This document shows positions 52,201-61,678 of a DNA stretch of 64,000 nt, piece after piece. The stretch is from Synaphobranchus kaupii (lineage: Eukaryota; Chordata; Actinopteri; Anguilliformes; Synaphobranchidae). The DNA lies in NCBI GenBank assembly GCA_029718625.1, contig CM056376.1:25880362-25944361 (forward strand). The letters run 5' to 3'. Within the stretch, counting starts at the first letter, position 1; every line of letters starts with the position of its first letter. Under the pieces are notes generated by a model that saw nothing but the letters and a program-made list of their open reading frames with translations, had not been told where the DNA came from and did no database searches. Position numbers and translations under genes: made by a program.

Positions 52201-55200
52201 ATGCTCCAGGCAGCCCCTAGCATCGTGGGGGCAATCTTGGGGCCATTATTCAGAGCCTGACTGAAATGTGTTCGCTTGTTTGTTTGGCTGCGTTCCCCCT
52301 GACACTCAAATTATCGTCAGATCCCACAGCGTAATGCAGCGAGAGGCTGCAGAATAACAGCCATTTTTAAAAAAAAAAGGTCATTATCCCACGTTCTGAT
52401 GGATCTTACTCAGAAAGAATTTGCCAGGCTGTCTAGCTGCCTACCTAGTAAATGTTCGTTTTCGATGTGAAAAGCTGTCCCCCGGCCACAACTGACGAGT
52501 TATTTTTTGAACTGCGGGGGCTGTTAAAATCCCGAGAAGGCGTGGAGGAAAATGGCCCAAAGAAAACGGCGGTTGTCATCCTGAGACGCCGCATGTCCGT
52601 ATCCATATCGAACGTTCTTTAGTGCTGCTGCTGGTTTTTTTCCCACATCTATAATTTTTCTGTCAAAAGCCACAGCACCAAGTCATAATGTCCGAATCAA
52701 TGCCCGTCTGTACTATTGAGTATGCTAGTTGTGTACACTGGATGAGAAAGTTGTTAAGTAGGCAAAATGTTCTGTAAATGTAGTGTACTTTAAATCCCCG
52801 GATAATACTTATTTCCGGGTTTTCGCTGATAATAGCATGGAGGATATTTTTTGCTTACTGCATATCACTATACATTTTGCAGTACATGGTATACAATATT
52901 CTAGTACACAGGACGCAGTAGATGGGGCTCTGATTCGGACACGGCCCTAATCTTGTGAGTTTTAGGAGTAGTGCAGTTACCCTTCACGGCCACTTGGTGG
53001 AGTCGTGTAATACTTCACGTTCAGCTTGCACTTCTTCTCAAGTAAATATGATCGAACCTGACCATGAATTGCTGACAATCATAGTGTCAGCGTGCTTTCT
53101 TTCGCATAGTAATCTATGAATTTGTGTTTGTATTCTGTTGCCTACTAAGCCCCACACCCATTGTTTCATCCTTGTCTTATCATTTGTGTTCAAATGCTGT
53201 GTGACTAATGTTACCTGCCAAAGCCGACAATCACACAAGATGGCCCCTCCACTTGAGAATGAACCTTTAACAAATAAACCATCACGCCTGCAAAAGCAAC
53301 AAATAAAAAACAGTGGCTTTGTTGGCCTGTCAGAGTAATTGTTCAGAACAGCCAACCTCCCACGGTTTCAAACAAGCCTTCAGTGTAATTGCTTACCCTT
53401 TTATTTTGAGGTTTTCTTTGTTGTTTTTTTTTTGTCTGTCTGTGAGTGTATCGATTTTATTTAGTTGAATCACTGCCAATAAAACAAAGGCCTTGTGGCT
53501 AACAGAAAGGGGAGGAATTGAGATGTGTTGACTTGAGCGTGCTGTGTTTTTGAGGACGTGATGAGGACGGTGTGTGTGTGTGTTTCAGGGAGCCTGTCTT
53601 TCGTCAGCTTTGCTGCCTCAACTGGCTTCTCGAGGCTGTGACCTTGAACCCCCCCGGCAGGACTGGGCCTGTGTCCTCGTGCTGGGACATGGCGTAAGTC
53701 AAAGGTCACGTGCGTGGGGTTGGGGGTAGGTGGGATTGAGTAGAGGGTCGCGTCCCAAAAAGATCTGAGGACACCCTCCCTCCTTTTCTCCCTCCTTCCC
53801 AACCCCTCCCTCCCTCCAAACTAGGGGTGTGACTTCTAAATGTTTCTTCTAAATCGCTAATGTAAAAAAAAAAAGACTAAACATTTAGGAAATCTCTAAA
53901 TGATTAAGTTTGGTTTTTTTTTTAGGCGCCAAAGTTATTAAAATAATGTATAACCATTTCCTATTCTCATTGTATGTGTCTTATTCTCACTGAGTGTCCA
54001 ATTCTCACTGTGCGTGTCCTATTCTCACTGTGAGTGTCTTATTCTCACTGTGTGTGTCCTATTCTCACCGTGTGTGTCCTATTCTCACTGTGAGTGTCTT
54101 ATTCTCACTGAGTGTCCAATTCTCACTGTGCGTGTCCTATTCTCACTGTGAGTGTCTTATTCTCACTGTGTGTGTCCTATTCTCACTGTGTGTGTCCTAT
54201 TCTCACTGTGAGTGTCCTATTCTCACTGTGTGTGTCCTATTCTCACTGTGAGTGTCCTATTCTCACTGTATGAGTGTCCTATTCTCACTGTGAGTGTCCT
54301 ATTCTCACTGTGAGTGTCCTATTCTCACTGTGAGTGTCCTATTCTCACTGTGAGTGTCCTATTCTCACTGTGGGTGTCCTATTCTCACTGTGTGTGCCCT
54401 ATTCTCACTGTGTGTGCCCTATTCTCACTGTGTGTGTCCTATTCTCACTGTGTGTGTCCTATTCTCACTGTGTGTGTCCTATTCTCACTGTGTGTGTCCT
54501 ATTCGCACTGTGTGTGTCCTATTCTCACTGTGAGTGTCCACTGTGTCACCCTCCCCTCCCAACTTCACCCTCCCTCTCTCCCAACCTCGCCACCCCTCCC
54601 AACTCCTGTCCTCCCTCCCTCCAAACCAGCCCCTTTAAACACTTCACTGACTCCATAACCTGCCTCCAACCCATCTCATAATCAGATCTTCTCTTCACCC
54701 ACAATGCATTGCAGTGCAGTTGCTCTGCAGGGATGGGCAGAAATACACTAAAATGCATTTTGTTACAGAAATTTGCTCAAAGAAAACGTAACTATAGACC
54801 AAGGGCTGGATTCACAAAAATCTTCTTAAGAAAACACATAGGATCTAGGATTTTGGAAGTTTCTATCAATGTTCTCAAATGCAATTCTTCAACATTTTCT
54901 TACGAAATTACCATTATCCTACGAACTTCTTAATTTTAGCCAATTACAAACTTCTTAACCATCATCTTATATTTATTTTCATTATGGCCCACTAGATACA
55001 GACATAGGCTAGATCGAAAAAATATTTTAGGTCATTAAAAACATTTGCTTTTCCTGTAGTAGTTTGTGTGAATGGTTTAATCCGTTCACGGCACAAATTT
55101 AAAAAAAATATAATAAATAATAATTTTATAAGAAATGTTTCAAACTGTTTTTATTGAAGTTTGCCTTGTAGCTACTTAGTTTAATGTTACGTGTTTGTTG

Positions 55201-58200
55201 CTCAATTGTTAGCTAATGGAAATGGAAAATAAGAAAGGCCGGTCGCCCAATTTCTCAAAGCAAGAGTTGGGAGGTTATGGTGGAGGACGTCATAACAAGG
55301 AAGCAGCTACTGCTGGGAAAGTTGGACAATGCTGGTGTGACAGCCGAAGCTAAAAAAAGGGTTTAGCCTACAGTGTTGCTAATGGTGATTATCACTGATT
55401 ACATAAAACAAACAAAAGCACCTAACAAAAGGCCTATAAAATTGAGACTGTGAAACAAATCATATACTTGTTTGTATAATAATAATATCAGCTAAGGATT
55501 GAAAATTGTGGTTTACCTCTTCAATGTTGCGAATAGCCTTAAGACAAGTGTGGAGCTATCTACATGAGAATATGAGAAGAAACATAAGAACTTTGTTTTC
55601 AAGAATCCCATTTATCCGTAAGTTTTCTCTTAAGAAGAAACTTATGAAGAAAGTTAGGAAAATACTTAAGTTTTTTGTGAATAGTAACTCTTCCTTAATT
55701 TGCCATTTCGAAAAAAAAGAAAAAAAAAATGCCATTTCGGAAGTTTTTTGTTCTTAAGAAGGTTTTGTGAATCCGGCCCCATGGGTCTGCAACCCTGGTC
55801 CTGGAGAGCCGCAGGGTCCGCTGCTTTTGTTTCCCCCTTAAATACAGCCCCAAGAAACCAGGCCTGGTGAGTTAACTGTGTAATAAACTGCTTTAATCGA
55901 TCCATTAAGTGCTGAGTAACGACCAAAACCAGCAGGCCCTGCGGCCCTCCAGGACTGGGGTCTGTAACCCCTGCTAGAAGGTACAGTCAGAGTAGTGGAG
56001 GGGTAGCGGCAGAAAAAAAGAGGCAAGCAACCTGTATTACTTAAGAAATACATACAACCTGCGCTGCTTACATTCTTTTTGCATACTGAATTTACTGAAT
56101 ACTGAATTTCTCATTCGAATATAGTTGTAACATGCCATGCCTTACATCACTGTAAAGCATCATCTTTTCCTTTTAACCAAAGATAAAAATCATTACAGCC
56201 TACAAGAGTTGGGTATTGTCAGGTGCCTCGCGACACAATACACAATATCGCAATGCATAAGTCCAATACAATTGAGGAAGACATCACCGAGTACACGTAG
56301 TGACCAGTAAAAGTAACTTAGGGAAACCGTATAATGCCAAGAACAACCAAAAACAAAAAATACACAAAGGCCTTTGAACTCCAATGAGCTCCCACACAAT
56401 ACATTATAAACGAAGAAAACTGGTATGAATGCTCAGTTTTCACGCTTATACATTTGCACCTCATTGACGGTACAAATGGGCACGTTTCATGCGGCTGCCC
56501 ACTCCCCAGAGAATGCAGAGAAGGAAAATTGACCTGCGGCACCAAAAAAAATAAATAAAACCGTCTTTTCATGGCGCACTTAAAGAGGGGCGGGTCAAGC
56601 GGGAAGACTGGGGGAATGGATGGGTTCATAACAAAAGCTCAGAAACCGACGAGAAAATTACGGCTAATCTAACCGAAGGAGGCGGGGCTGGCAGGAGGGC
56701 AGCGAAAGAGAGAATGTTCCGGAGAGCCCTGAGGCCTACACTCACCCCAGAATCCAATTTTCTGTAGTCTTGCTCTTTATGGGAAAATGATACAGGCTAG
56801 TGTTCTGGAAGATATTACCCAGAAGAGTAAAACTTTTATCACAGCCTTATAGTTCAGACGAGGGTTACAGAGGTGACCGTTGCAGGGCCTTATCGTTGAG
56901 ACGAGGGTTACAGAGGTGACCGTTGCAGGGCCTTATAGTTCAGACGAGGGTTACAGAGGTGACCGTTGCAGGGCCTTATAGTTCAGACGAGGGTTACAGA
57001 GGTGACCGTTGCAGGGCCTTATAGTTCAGACGAGGGTTACAGAGGTGACCGTTGCAGGGCCTTATAGTTCAGACGAGGGTTACAGAGGTGACCGTTGCAG
57101 GGCCTTATAGTTCAGACGAGGGTTACAGAGGTGACCGTTGCAGGGCCTTATAGTTCAGACGAGGGTTACAGAGGTGACCGTTGCAGGGCCTTATAGTTCA
57201 GACGAGGGTTACAGAGGTGACCGTTGCAGGGCCTTATAGTTCAGACGAGGGTTACAGAGGTGACCGTTGCAGGGCCTTATAGTTCAGACGAGGGTTACAG
57301 AGGTGACCGTTGCAGGGCCTTATAGTTCAGACGAGGGTTACAGAGGTGACCGTTGCAGGGCCTTATAGTTCAGACGAGGGTTACAGAGGTGACCGTTGCA
57401 GGGCCTTATAGTTCAGACGAGGGTTACAGAGGTGACCGTTGCAGGGCCTTATCGTTGAGACGAGGGTTACAGAGGTGACCGTTGCAGGGTTTTTTTTTGG
57501 AAGATGGGGTTTGAGTCCCTTATTTTTTCGATATTGTTTGTCTGAACACCACCTCCTGTGCCGGATGGCCACTTCAGGAACATCAGGGCGGCTCTTAAGA
57601 TGTCACTTCTCCGTTGCTGAGTCATTACTCTTTTTTTTTTTTTTTTTTACCCAGGGACCCCGGGAGGAGCAGAATGACAGTAAAAGCGCTGAATAAAGAA
57701 AAGGCCATTGAGATGAGATGGGACCAGTTTATTTCACAGCCTAAGGTAACCCCCCTCCACCCCCCACACCCCCACGCCTTCCTCTCCTCGGTTTCCCTGT
57801 TCTTCTTTGGACGTTCGACAGCTTTTGTGGACTAAATTTAGAGCTGAGGTGGTGTGCTTAAAGATCGTGCCATGTCAATTTAGCGTCCTGCTTCGGTCTG
57901 CCCAGTGCGCTCGGACTCGGAGAGGAGAGTAGTCCAGCACATACTGGCCAAAGAAAAAGGAAAGGTCACATGACTGCAGCCTGTCGTATGGCAGAAAACT
58001 TGAGCCCAAAGGGGGTGTTGTTTTAGAATAATAGACTACAGGTCCTTTCCGTCCCTCTACATCCCTCCCTGGATCAGTGTACCTGACCCTGTTCAGATCT
58101 GTGTCCAAAAATGTCTCTTAACAAATGTTTTAGTCTTGTAATGAGACTTAAAATCTTTTTCTTTTTTTTTTCTCTCTAAGTGGAAAATATCTTTAAAATC

Positions 58201-61200
58201 TTGTTTTTTTGCTAAAAAAGTAAAATTATCTCACCTCATTGGCAATCTTTTTGTCTTATTTAGCAAAAAAGTTATAGAAATAAGATTTTAAGCCTAAATA
58301 TAAGACTAAAATGCTTGTTAAGATTGACTTATTTTTAGTTTTTTGCAGTGCAGAACTGATCCAGGGTCAGTACACAGGGGCTGAATCTGTCTGCGCTCGT
58401 TATTAGCCTGACGGGCGCATTTCATGCCCTGAACGTGGGTCTCATTCACAGAGTAACGCGTCTCCTCATCTCCCCACAGCCCAGGAGAGCCACATCCAGG
58501 GGCCTGTCCTCATTTCTGGGGCGCCCCCTACGCCGAGCCTCCTTATTGAGCCTGGCCTCCTCCTCGGCCACCTCGCCCACCCTGCGCAGCCTGTCTTCAC
58601 TGGCGCTGGGTCCGGATGAAGCTCCGCCCCCAGGCGGGGCGGCTGCCAGCGAGGACTGGTCCCTGCAGGGACCGGGGGACCCCAGGAACAAGGCAACGCC
58701 ATCTGAGTGTGAGTGCGCTAACTCCCGTCTCCGTACTGTCACACCTGACCCTCCTTCTCTTCCCTTTACGTTGATTAAATTAGACCCCACCCAGGTAGCT
58801 GCTACATTATGAGAAAGATGTGCTTTGTCTGATCTGTTTTGTGGTTGCTTCAATGACCTTTGGTATGCACTTATTGTACGTCGCTTTGGATAAAAGCGTC
58901 TGCCAAATGATTGTAATGTAATGTAACAAGGCTAGGCCTGTAAACCGCCTGGCGTCTGCACTGCTATTGGTCCATCAGCACTCTGCAAATTGGCCCGCCA
59001 GCAGTTTGCAATTCAGCACCACGACGGTCTACCAGTAGATTAGCTGTTAAGACATGGCAAAATGTACAATGAATGGCCTAGCCACTAGGGGTCCGCTGCA
59101 GGAAAATGCAGGCATGCCAACGGCTGTTGCTGAAGGTAGGCGCTTGCTTGCTGGGCAATCCTGTACAAGAAGAACTGGTGATGGGTCAAGGAGCTTGTTC
59201 TAACTCTGCATTAAAACACCCAATTAAACAAATCAACTGATATGGGTGTTTTAATGCTCAGAGAATGTCCATCTGGGAGAAGAATTGCTGTGTGGATGAA
59301 TGTGGTACCATTATCATTTCTGCATTTTGTCCAAGAAAGAGCTTTTCGAGGGAATCGTACCACCAGTCCCTGAACATTGGAGACCGAACATCAAACTGGT
59401 TGAGGAATTTTTTTTCCTCAGTTACAGTACACTTTGGGGACATTTGAAAAGGGAGTTTGTATTTGGAGGAGAAACCACCCAGTTTGGAGACATTTGAAAA
59501 GAGAGTTCGTATTTGGAGGAGAAACCACCCAGTTTGGGGCCGTTTGAGAGTTTGTATGTGGAGGAGAAACCGCCTGCCTAGCTCCGTGCCAAGGCCCTGT
59601 TCCAGACAGCCCAAGGGCAGAACGAGGCCGTCTCTCATCCATGTCCACGAACGGGAACATCTAGCGTACAACAAGGGGCCAGACGGGTTGCCATAGGAAC
59701 CGCCCGCCCGCTGATTGGAGTGCCTTCAGCAGGGCCGTGCCGACACAGGCCTCGTCTGGCTCCTTACTATAAACGAATAAATAAATAAACAAAGGAAACA
59801 AGCGCTCACCGCTCGATTGTTTCTCTCCTTTTGGCCCGTGTTTCGATAACGGACAGTGCTAGACAAGACTTTATCCCGCCCTATTGGACAGTGGTCGGCT
59901 ACTGGCAAGCTGAACTGACACACCGCATGTTCCGAAAAAGGCGCTTAGCATTCAGACGGCGGATTAGTTATCCAATCTATTAAATTAGCGGCGCGTCTCG
60001 GAGCGCGTTACCGCGTGTTTCTGAAAGATCGAAGGGATTTTTTGGCTACCTTTTTTTTTTTTCAGTCGTTGTTGGTTATTTTACTTTAAATACGCGGAGC
60101 CCCTGAATCAAAAGAGCTTATTCAACTCCAGCGGTTAAAGCAATTAACTGGTGTAGCCACTAATCCCCGGAGTTATTCATGAAATCCGAGAATTGGGAAC
60201 CAGAGGTATTTAATTTCATTGAAGATGTATTGTTCCATTGAAATTAAAAAAGCAACCCCCCCCCCTCACTAATGTAAAATGGAAGGAGAGACTTTTTGAT
60301 TAAAAGAAACAGGAAAAGCTTGCATTATTCCCATCCTGGATCAAATAATGAGATTTATTCTCAATTGAATATACTATTTTTATAGATATTTAATCCTGTG
60401 CCTGTAAATGTGTGTAAAATATGGACCATTTTGATTTCATGTTATTTATACATTCCTCTGCAATTTTGCATATAGTCATTAAATAAATTGTATAGTTTCT
60501 CATAAATTGTATTGTTTGATTTTTAGATATTTACCATGTGTTTTCCATCCATATTTTTTATAACTAATCCCTCTGATTTATGGAAGCATGCAATTGTCTT
60601 GGGATCCTTAGCTAATAAATTAAGAATTTGAATTGGTAATGTTTTCATTTGTCAAATCGAAATATTGCATTTAAGAGGAGATCAAAGTGTTATCTCCTAA
60701 ATAGCCTTCTGCAGTTTGCCTGTTGTGTTTTTCAGAAACTGACCAGCAGGGGGACCCATTGTGTTATTAATTTATAAAGGACGATTTTTGAGACTCTGGG
60801 TTCAAAATGCAAATGCATTGCCTCCACAATTATCTATACATATGCAAACATATGGAAAGTGTTCTTACTAAGAACAATGGGCAAACTAAAATGGGTGTGA
60901 AAAGTGTATGAAAATGTGAATCCTGTGTAATTTTGACTGGTATGCTAATTGAACGGGGCTTGTTGATTTTTATCTTCTAAAGAAAAGTGTATGAATTCAT
61001 AGTGAAATCAGTCATGTCTTTGTTGCAGTTGGGCAGAAATTGGACACACGTTCCCAGAGTGCTGTGAGTGAGCTTCCCAGGCCGAAGCAGCACAGCGACG
61101 ATTTGTTTGACGGGTAACAAAATCTAGAGGATTCCTTGGTTTATTCCCTTGTTGAAAGCAGATTGAACTACAGAAAAATCCAGATACTCACCTGTAGAGT

Positions 61201-61630
61201 TTGACAACTTGAGGCTGCTTTAAATTGTGTCTGCTGTAAAACGCTCAATCCTCTTTCTTTTTGCCGTTATTTTACCCGGTAACTGTTGCCATGATGCCCT
61301 TTCAGGTTGAGCGCAGGCCATACGTGTTAGGAAGGTTACCTGTACCACAGGTCTCTGCGTTTTGTGAAGAACACACAGGTGGCTCCATGTTCTTCTAATC
61401 TCCTCCGCTGTCCCACTTCCATCTGTTACATCAATCACACGCCCGCCCGTTGTTGGGGTAGAGCTAATTTGGGGAAGAAGGGCGTTAGTAAAAACCGATC
61501 GCAACGGAGGGATGTCTGAAGCAAGGATGTGATGAAGATTAGGAGTTGGGGTTAACCTGTCCTCACCTCCTCTCACTATATCTCTCTCTCCCTCTCTCTG
61601 TCCCTCTGTCTCTCTTCCCCTCTCTTTCTC

Positions 61631-61678
<48 letters not shown>

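Noticed and set aside
53994..54681. Frames encoding SYSHCVCPILTV repeats
   Set aside because: Translation of a 20-bp minisatellite in several frames at once, lying in an intron.
56845..57489. CRISPR-like regular repeats
   Set aside because: There are no spacers, the units are directly abutting, and the DNA is vertebrate. It is a minisatellite.
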